Assembly: GCA_963798745.1 (NCBI GenBank)
Contig: CAWCUF010000007.1
Coordinates: 372,001-436,000 of the forward strand
Origin: Prado023 sp963798745
GTDB taxonomy: Bacteria; Actinomycetota; Actinomycetes; S36-B12; CAIYMF01
Direction: 5' to 3'
Length of the DNA: 64,000 nucleotides
Shown here: piece after piece, positions 47,234-55,674 of the stretch
How positions within the stretch are numbered: position 1 is the stretch's first letter
Layout of the letters: every line of letters begins with the position of its first letter
Notes under the pieces: generated by a model
The model's input: the letters and a program-made list of their open reading frames with translations, nothing else
Told to the model about the DNA's origin: nothing
The model's database searches: none
Program-made: the position numbers and the translations under genes

Positions 47234-49198
47234 ATGCACTCCGGCATCGACCAGCAGCACCTCGACGAGTCCGTCCGGGTCCAGGACGACCTGTACGGGT
47301 ACCTGAACGGTCGCTGGCTGGCCGAGCACGAGATCCCGGCCGACCGGTCGGCCGATGGGGCGTTCCACGCCCTGCGCGACGCCTCCGAGCTGGATGTCCG
47401 CGAGATCATCGAGGCGGCCGCGGCTGAGTCCGAGCCGGGCACGGTCGGGGCCAAGGTGGGCGACCTCTACGCCTCGTTCATGGACGAGGCGGGCGTGCAG
47501 GCGCGCGGCCGTGAGCCGATCGCCGCCGACCTCGCCGAGCTGCGGGCCGTCGCGGACCTGGCGCAGCTGCTGCCCCTGCTGACGCGGCTGCAGCTCCAGG
47601 GAGCGGCCGGCGGGTTCCTTGCCCCCTACGTCTACACCGACGCCGCGGACTCCGAGAAGTACATCGTCTACCTGACCCAGGCGGGTCTGGGCCTGCCCGA
47701 CGAGTCCTACTACCGCCAGGAGTCCTTCGCGGCGATCCGCGCGGCCTACGTGGAGCACATCGCCAGGATGCTGGCGCTCGCCGACTGGTCATCCGACGAG
47801 GCGTCGGCCGCCGAGTCCGCGCAGGCGATCATGGCCCTGGAGACCGCGCTGGCCGCCCAGCACTGGGACAACGTGGCCGCCCGCGACGCTCTCAAGAGCT
47901 ACAACCGCAGGCCGCTGGCTGCGATGCCCGCGTTGATCGACGGGTTCGGGCTCCCCGAATGGCTGGCGGCGCTCGGCGCTCCGCCCGAGCACGTGGCCGA
48001 GGTGGTCGTGCGCCAGCCCTCGTACGCCGAGGCGCTGCCCGGGCTGCTGGCCGGGCAGCCGTTCGAGGCGTGGCGCGACTGGCTGGCCTGGTCGGTCATC
48101 CGGCGTGCGTCCGGGCTGCTCGACGACGAGATGGTGGCCGCCAACTTCGACTTCTACGGCACCACCCTGACCGGCGCCCCGCAACTGCGCGAGCGTTGGA
48201 AGCGCGGCGTCGGCCTGGTCGAGGGCACGCTGGGTGAGGCCGTCGGCGAGCTCTACGTCGCCCGGCACTTCCCGCCGGCGGCCAAGGCCCGGATGGTCGA
48301 GCTCGTGGACAACCTCGTGGCCGCCTACCGGGTCCGCCTGGAGTCCCTGCCGTGGATGAGCCCCGACACCCGGGAGCGCGCGCTGGCCAAGCTCGGCGCG
48401 TTCACGCCCAAGGTCGGCTATCCCGACAAGTGGCGCAGCTTCGAGGCCCTGGCGATCTCGGCCGACGACCTGGTCGGCAACACCCGTCGGGCCGCACTGT
48501 TCGAGGCGCGCTACGAGTGGGCCAAGCTCGGCGGCCCGGTCGACCGGCTCGAGTGGTTCATGACCCCGCAGACCGTCAACGCCTACTACAACCCAGGCAT
48601 GAACGAGATCGTGTTCCCGGCCGCGATCCTGCAGCCACCGTTCTTCGATCTCGCCGCCGACGACGCGGTCAACTACGGCGCGATCGGGGCGGTGATCGGC
48701 CACGAGATCGGTCACGGGTTCGACGACCAGGGCTCGCGCTACGACGGGGCGGGCAACCTCGTGGACTGGTGGACCGAGGCCGACCGTGCGCGGTTCGAGG
48801 AGCTGGCCGGGCGCCTGATCGCCCAGTTCGACGGCCTGCGTCCGCGTGGGTTGGCCGAGGGCGGGGTCAACGGGGCGCTGACCGTGGGGGAGAACATCGG
48901 TGACCTCGGCGGGGTGAGCGTGGCCCTGCACGCCTACCGGCTCAGCCTGGGGGACCAGCCCGCGCCGGTCATCGACGGGCGCACCGGTGAGCAGCGGTTC
49001 TTCCTGGGTTGGGCCCAGGCCTGGCGTAGCAAGTGCCGCGCTGCGGAGGCGATGCGGCTGCTGAGCATCGACCCACACGCGCCCGCGGAGTTCCGGTGCA
49101 ACATCGTGGCGAACCTCGACGAGTTCCACCAGGCCTTCGCGGTCGCACCCGGGGACGGGATGTGGCGCGAGCCGGCCGACCGGGTGGCCATCTGGTAG
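47234..49198 (+). CDS. M13-family zinc metallopeptidase (neprilysin/PepO type)
   Basis: The 654-residue protein has the M13_N domain (from about 18, DDLYGYLNGRWLAEHEIPADR) and the catalytic M13 domain. VIGHEIGHGFDDQGSR contains the HExxH zinc site (about 487-491), ENIGDLGG carries the third ligand, and NAYYNPGMNEIVFPAAI and FRCN near the C-terminus bind substrate. It has no signal peptide, so it probably hydrolyses peptides in the cytoplasm, as PepO does. GGAG lies about 8 nt before the ATG. Confidence 0.95.
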   Translation: MHSGIDQQHLDESVRVQDDLYGYLNGRWLAEHEIPADRSADGAFHALRDASELDVREIIEAAAAESEPGTVGAKVGDLYASFMDEAGVQARGREPIAADLAELRAVADLAQLLPLLTRLQLQGAAGGFLAPYVYTDAADSEKYIVYLTQAGLGLPDESYYRQESFAAIRAAYVEHIARMLALADWSSDEASAAESAQAIMALETALAAQHWDNVAARDALKSYNRRPLAAMPALIDGFGLPEWLAALGAPPEHVAEVVVRQPSYAEALPGLLAGQPFEAWRDWLAWSVIRRASGLLDDEMVAANFDFYGTTLTGAPQLRERWKRGVGLVEGTLGEAVGELYVARHFPPAAKARMVELVDNLVAAYRVRLESLPWMSPDTRERALAKLGAFTPKVGYPDKWRSFEALAISADDLVGNTRRAALFEARYEWAKLGGPVDRLEWFMTPQTVNAYYNPGMNEIVFPAAILQPPFFDLAADDAVNYGAIGAVIGHEIGHGFDDQGSRYDGAGNLVDWWTEADRARFEELAGRLIAQFDGLRPRGLAEGGVNGALTVGENIGDLGGVSVALHAYRLSLGDQPAPVIDGRTGEQRFFLGWAQAWRSKCRAAEAMRLLSIDPHAPAEFRCNIVANLDEFHQAFAVAPGDGMWREPADRVAIW

Positions 49199-49231
49199 CC
49201 CGGCGCACGCACTCGCCTCGCGGGGCCGGCG

Positions 49232-50266
49232 TCAGGTCACGTGCGTCTCGGACCCGCGCAGCACCACCTGCGTGGGCAGCACCACCTGTTCCACCACGCC
49301 CATCGGCTCGTCGGCGCGGCGCAGTGCCAGCTCGGTGGCCAGCTCGCCCATCCGCTGCGGATCGTGGGCCACGACGCTGACGCCCAGCGCCGAGGCCAGC
49401 TCGAAGTCGTCGAATCCCAGCAGCCCGACCGGGTGCGTGTGGCCGCGGGCTGCCTGCAGCACCCCGATGGCCGCCCGGTTGTTGCCGGCGAACACCGCGC
49501 TGGGCGGCTGCGCACTGCTCAGCAGTTGGGCCGTGGCCCGGGTGGCCGAGGAGATGTCCGGGCCGTCGGTGCGGACCAGCTCATCCGGCACCGACAGGCC
49601 GTGCGAGGACAGGGCGTCGCGGTAGCCGGCGAGCCGCTCGCGGTGGGTGTAGAGCGACTCGGAGCTGCCGACGAACGCGATCCGGCGGTGCCCGGCGGCC
49701 AGCAGCGCCAGCACCCCGGCGCGGGCGCCCACCCGGTTGTCGAACACCACCGAGTCGCTCACGGCATTGGACAGCGGTCGGTCCACGGCCACGATCGGGG
49801 TGCCGAACTGCCGCTCTCCCTCGAGGTAGCCGTGGTCCTCGGCGATCGGCACCAGCAGGAGCGCGCGGATCCGCTGCTCGAGCAGGGCCGCGACCACCGT
49901 GGCCTCCCGGTCGGCCTCGTCCTCGGTGGCCGCCAGCAGCATCCGGATGCCCTCGCGGGCCAGCACCCGCTCCACGCCGGCGGCCACCAGCGTGTAGAAC
50001 GGGTTGGTCAGGTCGCCGATGACGAAGCCCACCGTGTTGGTCACCCCGCCGGTGCGCAGGTCGCGGGCCAGTGCGTTCGGCCGGAACCGCAGGGCGGCGG
50101 CTGCCTGCTGCACCCTGATGCGCGTGGCGGGGTCGACGTTGAGCGCTCCGGACAGCGCGCGGGACACCGTCTTGGTGCTAACGTCTGCCAGCCGCGCGAC
50201 GTCTGCCAGCGTCGCGCGACCGGTGGCACGCCGCCCCCCGCCGCTCCCGCTGTCCATCGATGTCAT
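49232..50266 (-). CDS. LacI-family transcriptional regulator
   Basis: The 344-residue repressor has a LacI helix-turn-helix (about 18-40: ATLADVARLADVSTKTVSRALSG), the hinge region (RFRPNALARDLRTGG) and a periplasmic-binding-protein-like sensor domain. It is divergent from the CUT2 sugar transporter, with two operator-like palindromes in between, so it very likely controls the transporter and itself. ATG 50266 is used; an ATG at 50257 is also possible. The inducer is unknown. Confidence 0.92.
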   Translation of the reverse strand: MTSMDSGSGGGRRATGRATLADVARLADVSTKTVSRALSGALNVDPATRIRVQQAAAALRFRPNALARDLRTGGVTNTVGFVIGDLTNPFYTLVAAGVERVLAREGIRMLLAATEDEADREATVVAALLEQRIRALLLVPIAEDHGYLEGERQFGTPIVAVDRPLSNAVSDSVVFDNRVGARAGVLALLAAGHRRIAFVGSSESLYTHRERLAGYRDALSSHGLSVPDELVRTDGPDISSATRATAQLLSSAQPPSAVFAGNNRAAIGVLQAARGHTHPVGLLGFDDFELASALGVSVVAHDPQRMGELATELALRRADEPMGVVEQVVLPTQVVLRGSETHVT

Positions 50267-50270
50267 GGTT

Positions 50271-50299
50271 GGACCATATCCCTCGCTGGGATATTGTCC
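50271..50299. promoter_or_regulatory. operator 1: 12-bp inverted repeat next to the lacI-type gene
   Basis: GGACCATATCCC (50271-50282) and GGGATATTGTCC (50288-50299) match as an inverted repeat at 11 of 12 positions with a 5-nt spacer. It ends 5 bp from the regulator's start codon, and its right arm includes TTGTCC, a possible -35 for the transporter operon. It is suited to autoregulation and to repression of the divergent promoter. Confidence 0.6.
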
Positions 50300-50318
50300 A
50301 GTGCCCGTGCACACAGAT

Positions 50319-50353
50319 AGGGAAGCGCTCTCTGTTGTTACCAACTTGTTACC
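50319..50353. promoter_or_regulatory. operator 2 (AGCGCT core) and TTGTTACC direct repeats
   Basis: AGGGAAGCGCTCTCTG (50319-50334) has the CG-centred AGCGCT core (50324-50329) typical of LacI/GalR operators. A TTGTCC-N16-GATAGG promoter (50294-50321) would place the transcription start inside it. TTGTTACC follows twice (50335-50342 and 50346-50353), 11 bp apart on the same face of the helix. TTGACA at 50362-50367 is an alternative -35 without a good -10. Confidence 0.5.
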
Positions 50354-50432
50354 GAGGTGGCTTGACATCGTGGGACATGCGGAGTTGGCTCAGGGCGAGT
50401 CCCAGCTACCCACCGAACAGGAGCGCCGATAC

Positions 50433-51980
50433 ATGGACGATGCCGCGCTGTTGGAGATGCGCAGTATCACCAAGGAGTTCCCCGGTGTGTTGGCCCTCTC
50501 GGAGGTCTCGCTGACGGTGGGTCGCCCGGAGATCCACTCGATCGTGGGTGAGAACGGTGCGGGCAAGTCGACGTTGATGAAGGTGCTGTCCGGGGTCTAC
50601 CCGTACGGCTCCTACGACGGCGACATCTACTACAAGGGCGAGTTGTGCAGGTTCCGCAACATCACCGAGTCCGAGTCGGTGGGGATCGTGATCATCCACC
50701 AGGAGCTCGCGCTGATCCCCGAGCTCTCGATCGTGGAGAACATGTTCCTGGGCAACGAGCCGAAGAAGTGGCGAGGGGCCTCGATCGACTGGGACCTGGC
50801 CAACCGGCGCTGCATCGAGCTGATGGAGCGCGTCGGCCTCGACGAGCGTCCCGACACCCAGATCAAGAACATCGGCGTGGGCAAGCAGCAGTTGGTGGAG
50901 ATCGCGAAGGCGCTGAGCAAGGACGTCGAGCTGTTGATCCTCGACGAGCCCACTGCCGCGTTGAACGATTCCGATTCCCAGCACCTGCTGAGCCTGATGC
51001 GTGGTTTGAAGGGTCAAGGGGTGAGCCTGATCATGATCTCGCACAAGCTCAACGAGATCGAGGCGATCTCGGACAAGATCACGATCATCCGCGACGGTCA
51101 GACGATCGAGACGCTGGAGAACGGGCCCTACGTCAGCGAGGACCGGATCATCAAGGGGATGGTCGGCCGAGACATGAACTCCCGTTTCCCGGAGCGGGTG
51201 CGCGATATCGGGGAGCCGTTCTTCGAGGTGCGCGACATCTGGGTCAAGCATCCGCAGGCTGATGACCGGTACGTGTGCAAGGGCTCGAGCTTGTACGTGC
51301 GCCACGGTGAGATCGTGGGGATCGCCGGCCTGATGGGGGCGGGGCGCACCGAGTTGGCGATGAGCATCTTCGGGCGCAGCTACGGGCACTGGGAGTCCGG
51401 GCGGATCGTCAAGGACGGTCAGGAACTCGTGCTCGACAGCGTGGGCGCGGCGATCAGGAACGGCATCGCCTACGTCAGCGAGGACCGCAAGACCCTGGGG
51501 CTGAACCTGCTGGACGACATCAAGAGCGCCACGGTGCAGGCCAAGTGGTCCAAGGTCTCGACCAACGGGGTGATCGATGGGCACAAGGTGTTCGTCGCGG
51601 CTGAGGACTACCGCAAGCGGCTGCGGACCAAGACGCCGAGCGTGAACGAGGGCGTGGACAAGCTGTCCGGGGGCAACCAGCAGAAGGTCGTGCTGAGCAA
51701 GTGGATGTTCACCGACCCCGACGTGCTGATCCTCGACGAGCCCACCCGCGGCATCGATGTGGGCGCCAAGTACGAGATCTATGAGGTGATCTTCGGCCTG
51801 GCCGCCCTGGGCAAGGGTGTGATCGTCATCTCGTCGGAGCTGCCCGAGATCATCGGCCTGTCCGATCGGATCTACACCGTGTTCGAGGGTCAGGTGACCG
51901 CCGACGTGCCGGTCGCCGAAGCCACCCAGGAGTCCCTGATGAAGTCCATGACATCCGCGCGAGACAGGACAACGGCATGA
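50433..51980 (+). CDS. mmsA: multiple-monosaccharide ABC transporter, ATP-binding protein
   Basis: The 515-residue CUT2 ATPase has two nucleotide-binding domains. The first has Walker A GENGAGKST (about 36-44), YPYGSYDGDIYYKGE as in the MmsA/GguA subgroup, and LLILDEPTAALN. The second has a degenerate Walker A (GLMGAGRTE), an intact signature LSGGNQQK and VLILDEPTRGIDVG, as usual for the class. It powers uptake of monosaccharides. ATG 50433 has AGGAG about 9 nt upstream. It overlaps the permease gene in ATGA. Confidence 0.92.
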   Translation: MDDAALLEMRSITKEFPGVLALSEVSLTVGRPEIHSIVGENGAGKSTLMKVLSGVYPYGSYDGDIYYKGELCRFRNITESESVGIVIIHQELALIPELSIVENMFLGNEPKKWRGASIDWDLANRRCIELMERVGLDERPDTQIKNIGVGKQQLVEIAKALSKDVELLILDEPTAALNDSDSQHLLSLMRGLKGQGVSLIMISHKLNEIEAISDKITIIRDGQTIETLENGPYVSEDRIIKGMVGRDMNSRFPERVRDIGEPFFEVRDIWVKHPQADDRYVCKGSSLYVRHGEIVGIAGLMGAGRTELAMSIFGRSYGHWESGRIVKDGQELVLDSVGAAIRNGIAYVSEDRKTLGLNLLDDIKSATVQAKWSKVSTNGVIDGHKVFVAAEDYRKRLRTKTPSVNEGVDKLSGGNQQKVVLSKWMFTDPDVLILDEPTRGIDVGAKYEIYEVIFGLAALGKGVIVISSELPEIIGLSDRIYTVFEGQVTADVPVAEATQESLMKSMTSARDRTTA

Positions 51981-53284
51981 GCAAGGTGAAGGAATTCCGT
52001 GAAGGCGTCTTCGGCAAGGCCGACGTGCGCCAGTACGGCATGGTCTTCAGCCTGATCGCGATCATCACGCTGTTCTACTTCACCACCGACGGGGTCGTGC
52101 TCAACTCGGTGAACCTGATCAACGTGGTCGCCCAGTACTCCTACATCCTGATCCTGGCCATCGGCATGGTCATGGTCATCATCGCCGGGCACATCGACCT
52201 TTCGGTCGGGTCGGTGGCGGCGTTCACCGGCATCTGTGTGGCCAAGGCGATGGCGGACTGGGGCATCCCGTGGCCGTTGGGCATCGTGGTCGGGATCGGT
52301 GTCGGCATCGCGGTCGGGGCCTGGCAGGGGTTCTGGGTGTCGCGGGTGATGGTGCCGGCGTTCATCGTCACGCTGGCCGGGATGCTGATCTTCCGGGGTC
52401 TGAACCAGGTGATCGGGCAGTCGGCCACGGTCCCGGTCCCCGAGGGCTTCAAGGTGATCGGGCGTGGCTACATCCCGCAGATCGGGCCGAACCTGATCCT
52501 GGGCAACGGCACCCGGATCGTGAACACCACCACCCTGGTGCTGGGCATGCTCGCGGTGCTGTGGGTGATCTGGTTGGAGTTCCGCAAGCGGGCCAAGGCC
52601 CGCTCGGTCGGCGCCGACGTGGCCCCGTTGTGGGCCACCGCCATCCGGTTGGTGCTCCTGGGTGGGGTGATCATGTTCTTCGCGTTCAAGTTCTCCACCG
52701 GCAACGACGGCACCGGGTTCCCCATCTCCGGGGTGATCCTGCTGGTCCTGGTCTTCATCTACTCGTTCATCATGCGCAACACCACGTTCGGCCGGCACGT
52801 GTACGCCGTGGGCGGCAACAAGCGCGCTGCTGCCCTGTCCGGGGTCAGCGTCCAGCGGGTCAACTTCCTGGTCATCGCCAACATGGGCATGCTCGCTGCC
52901 CTGGCCGGGATGATCTACATCGCCCGCGCCGGGGCGTCGGGCCCGCAGGACGGCGTCGGGTGGGAGCTCGACGCGATCGCCGCGGTGTTCATCGGCGGTG
53001 CCGCGGTCACCGGCGGGGTGGGCACCGTCGTCGGGTCGATGGTCGGTGGCCTGGTCATGGCCTTCCTGAACAACGGGCTGTCCCTGATGGGCGTGGGCCA
53101 GGACTGGGTCTCGGTCATCAAGGGCCTGGTCCTGCTCGCCGCCGTCGCCTTCGACCTGCTGTCCAAGTCCCAGGACCGCCCCCAGATCCTGCCCAGCTTC
53201 ATGCGCCGCACCAAGCAGCACACCGAGGTCGCTGCCAGCATCGGCGCCATCGAGGACGTCCCCGCCGAACCTGTCGGCTCCTGA
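51977..53284 (+). CDS. mmsB: multiple-monosaccharide ABC transporter, permease
   Basis: The 435-residue permease has about 10-11 hydrophobic segments. The BPD_transp_2 signature is visible as MVIIAGHIDLSVGSVAAFTG and, toward the end, RHVYAVGGNKRAAALSGVSV, IAAVFIGGAAVTGGVGTVVGS and GLVMAFLNNGLSL. An insert with a polar loop and extra helices (about 175-250) is characteristic of the MmsB/GguB branch and makes it longer than RbsC or XylH-type permeases. Translationally coupled to mmsA. Confidence 0.92.
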   Translation: MSKVKEFREGVFGKADVRQYGMVFSLIAIITLFYFTTDGVVLNSVNLINVVAQYSYILILAIGMVMVIIAGHIDLSVGSVAAFTGICVAKAMADWGIPWPLGIVVGIGVGIAVGAWQGFWVSRVMVPAFIVTLAGMLIFRGLNQVIGQSATVPVPEGFKVIGRGYIPQIGPNLILGNGTRIVNTTTLVLGMLAVLWVIWLEFRKRAKARSVGADVAPLWATAIRLVLLGGVIMFFAFKFSTGNDGTGFPISGVILLVLVFIYSFIMRNTTFGRHVYAVGGNKRAAALSGVSVQRVNFLVIANMGMLAALAGMIYIARAGASGPQDGVGWELDAIAAVFIGGAAVTGGVGTVVGSMVGGLVMAFLNNGLSLMGVGQDWVSVIKGLVLLAAVAFDLLSKSQDRPQILPSFMRRTKQHTEVAASIGAIEDVPAEPVGS

Positions 53285-53342
53285 GCCCGGAGGGCCCATC
53301 GGTCCTGCGCACAGATCTCCACCCCAACACACAAGGAGAAAC

Positions 53343-54476
53343 ATGAAGAAGTCACTGGTCGCCATTGCGGCGGCCTGCAGTTCCCTGCTGCTGATCAGCG
53401 GGTGCTCGACGGAAAGTGAGACGGCTGCTCCGGCTGATTCGGCCGTGGCCTCCGAGAGCGCGATGGCCAGTGGCCAGACCACGACCACCTGCGCCCCCGG
53501 CGACCGCATCGGCGTCTCCCTGCCGGCCCAGACGTCCGAGAACTGGACCCTGGCCAAGGCGCTGTTCGAGGAGGGCATCACCGCCGCCGGGTTCACCCCC
53601 GACGTGCAGTTCTCCGATGCTGCCTCAGCCGCGGCCTCGCAGCAGACCAAGATCGACAACATGCTGACCCAGCAGGCCAAGGTCATCGTCATCGGCGCTG
53701 AGGACGGCAAGCAGCTGACCGGCCAGGTGGAGGCCGCTGAGGCCGCCGGCGTGCCGGTGCTGGCCTACGACCGCCCGATCGATGCCCAGGGCACCGACTA
53801 CTACGTGGCGTTCGACAACTTCAAGGTCGGCCAGTTGCAGGGCACCGCCCTGCTCGAGGGCCTCGCGAAGCTCAAGGGTGACAGCCCGTGGAACATCGAG
53901 CTGTTCGCAGGTGCGGCCACCGACGCCAACGCGCCGGTGTTCTTCAACGGTGCGATGGACATCCTCCAGCCGAAGATCGACGACGGCACGCTGGTCGTGA
54001 CCTCGGGTCAGACCACCTTCGACAAGGTCTCCACGGAGGGCTGGAAGAAGGAGAAGGCCCAGGAGCGCATGGAGAACCTGATCACCAACTACTACAGCGA
54101 CGGCACCGATCTCAGCGGCGTCCTGTCGCCCAACGACCAGCTGGCTGAGGGCATCCTGAACGCCGCCACCGCCGCCAAGCTGACCCCGGTCGTCACCGGC
54201 CAGGACTCCGAGGTCGTCGCCGTGACCCGCGTCGCCGCGGGCGAGCAGTACTCGACGATCTACAAGGACACCCGCAAGCTGGTGGCCGAGACCCTCACGA
54301 TGATCGAGCAGATCTGCACCGGCGAGGTCTTCCCGACCGACGCGGTCTTCACGACCGACAGTGGCGTCGAGATCCCCTCGAACTACCTCGAGCCGATCAT
54401 CGTCACCTCCGAGAACGGCACCGAGGTCTACGCCGACAACGAGGAGCTGCTCGCAGCCTTCCAGGCCGGCCAGTGA
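53343..54476 (+). CDS. chvE: multiple-monosaccharide ABC transporter, substrate-binding lipoprotein
   Basis: The 377-residue lipoprotein has a lipobox, LISGC, with Cys21 the lipidation site, and a Ser/Ala-rich linker. The mature protein follows ChvE: RIGVSLPAQTSENW, QTKIDNMLTQQAKVIVIGAEDG, VLAYDRPI, TDYYVAFDNFKVGQLQG, and VVTGQDSEVVAVTRVAAGEQYSTIYKDTR in two blocks. ChvE binds several aldoses and links sugars to chemotaxis and virulence signalling in Agrobacterium; here simple import is expected. AAGGAGAA lies just before the ATG. Confidence 0.92.
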   Translation: MKKSLVAIAAACSSLLLISGCSTESETAAPADSAVASESAMASGQTTTTCAPGDRIGVSLPAQTSENWTLAKALFEEGITAAGFTPDVQFSDAASAAASQQTKIDNMLTQQAKVIVIGAEDGKQLTGQVEAAEAAGVPVLAYDRPIDAQGTDYYVAFDNFKVGQLQGTALLEGLAKLKGDSPWNIELFAGAATDANAPVFFNGAMDILQPKIDDGTLVVTSGQTTFDKVSTEGWKKEKAQERMENLITNYYSDGTDLSGVLSPNDQLAEGILNAATAAKLTPVVTGQDSEVVAVTRVAAGEQYSTIYKDTRKLVAETLTMIEQICTGEVFPTDAVFTTDSGVEIPSNYLEPIIVTSENGTEVYADNEELLAAFQAGQ

Positions 54477-54535
54477 CCCAGGTCGCTCGCCCGGGCGGCA
54501 GGCTGACAGCCTGAACGCTGACTGCACCACCATCA

Positions 54536-54573
54536 GCAGGGGTGGGTGCCTCTCCGGAGGCCCCCGCCCCTGC
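54536..54573 (+). terminator. terminator of the monosaccharide ABC operon
   Basis: A 17-nt arm (54536-54552, beginning GCAGGGGTGGG) pairs with 54557-54573 (ending CCCCTGC) through 15 Watson-Crick pairs and one G-T wobble, with one mismatch, around a TCCG loop. It lies about 60 nt after the chvE stop. A smaller CAGGCT-GAC-AGCCTG hairpin precedes it. Confidence 0.75.
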
Positions 54574-54669
54574 TGCATGTCCGCTCATCGCGCCGATCAG
54601 GCGTGCCCACACGGCAGGGGGGCGTGTCGTTCACCGCGGCGATCGGCCCCCGTGGCCACACTGGAGCCC

Positions 54670-55575
54670 ATGGCTGAGCGACTGGCACCCGAGCAGACCC
54701 CACTGCGGGTCACCTCCCGCCCGGAACGCGTGCGCGGGCGCAGGCGTCGATGGGCCCGCCGGCTGCTGGGATCCGCGCTGGCCCTGGCCATGCTCCTGGT
54801 CGGTTCGGTGGGGACGCTGCACTTCCTGGGCATCGAGCGCTCGGCACAGCAGATCCGCGCCACCGCGCTGATCCCCGAGGAGCAGCCGGCCAAGGTCCTG
54901 GTCGTCCTCGCCCGGCCCGGCCAGGAGCTGCCCATGGCAGCGACCCTGGCCCAGCTGGACAAGGCTGGTGCTGAGGTCTCGGTGCTCTCGCTGACTGCGG
55001 GGGAGGCGCAGCCACCCGCGCTGGATTTCGGCCAGACCCAGATCGCCGAGATCCGCGGCCAGGAGCTCGCCAGGGCCGGGGACCTCCTTGGGGCCGACCG
55101 CGTCGAGCTGGCCGGCTACCCCGCCGGTGAGCTGATGTCGGCGGATCCGGACAAGGTGACCGCGAAGATCGCCGAGCAGATCGACGAGGTGGAGCCCTCG
55201 GTCCTGCTCACCGTCGGCGACGAGACCGGTGCGGACACCGATTCGCAGTCGGCGGGGGCCTATGCGGTTGCCGCCGCGCAAGCGAAGGACTCGGGCGTCG
55301 CCCGAGTGTGGACGGTCACTCGCGGCGAGCGCGAGGTGTCCTGGAACGCCCAGCTCGGCGCCGAGCTCGGCAGCCGCGCCCCCGAGCCGCAGGTGGCGGT
55401 GCGCATCGAGGCGAACACGGCGGCCAAGGACGCGGACCTGCTGGCCCACGGCACGCAGAGCCCAGACCTGGCGGCCTCCACCTACCCCTACGCCGACCGG
55501 ATCCCGGCCTGGGCGTACTTCCGGTTCTGGGACCGCGAGTACTTCGCCCTCACCTGGGGCGAGCCGCTGGAGTAG
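54670..55575 (+). CDS. PIG-L/LmbE-like membrane-anchored protein with lost metal motifs
   Basis: The 301-residue protein has an arginine-rich N-terminus, one transmembrane helix (about 32-54) and an extracytoplasmic domain that follows the PIG-L deacetylase fold order: AKVLVVLARPGQELPMAATLAQLDKAG, VSVLSLTAGEA, RGQELARAGDLLGADRVELAGYPAG. The zinc motif HPDDE is ARPGQE here (81-86), and the second motif (HPDH region) is GADTDSQ (187-193). It therefore cannot bind zinc in the usual way and is probably a non-catalytic homologue. The DUF4012 gene lies next to it. GGAG precedes the ATG. Confidence 0.7.
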   Translation: MAERLAPEQTPLRVTSRPERVRGRRRRWARRLLGSALALAMLLVGSVGTLHFLGIERSAQQIRATALIPEEQPAKVLVVLARPGQELPMAATLAQLDKAGAEVSVLSLTAGEAQPPALDFGQTQIAEIRGQELARAGDLLGADRVELAGYPAGELMSADPDKVTAKIAEQIDEVEPSVLLTVGDETGADTDSQSAGAYAVAAAQAKDSGVARVWTVTRGEREVSWNAQLGAELGSRAPEPQVAVRIEANTAAKDADLLAHGTQSPDLAASTYPYADRIPAWAYFRFWDREYFALTWGEPLE

Positions 55576-55589
55576 CCCGGGGCCGCCGG

Positions 55590-55652
55590 GATTCGGCTCA
55601 GGCGATCCGGGTGGCAACGCCCGGCGTAGCGAGCGCCACCTGACCCCGAATC
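55590..55652. terminator. long imperfect inverted repeat after the PIG-L-like gene
   Basis: GATTCGG-C-TCAGG (55590-55602) pairs with CCTGA-CC-CCGAATC (55639-55652), and inner GTGGC/GCCAC-type pairing is possible (55611-55638). It lies 15 nt after the stop and 22 nt before the DUF4012 start, so it may terminate or attenuate transcription. Confidence 0.5.
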
Positions 55653-55674
55653 GCCATTTGGCATTCCGCCGGAC

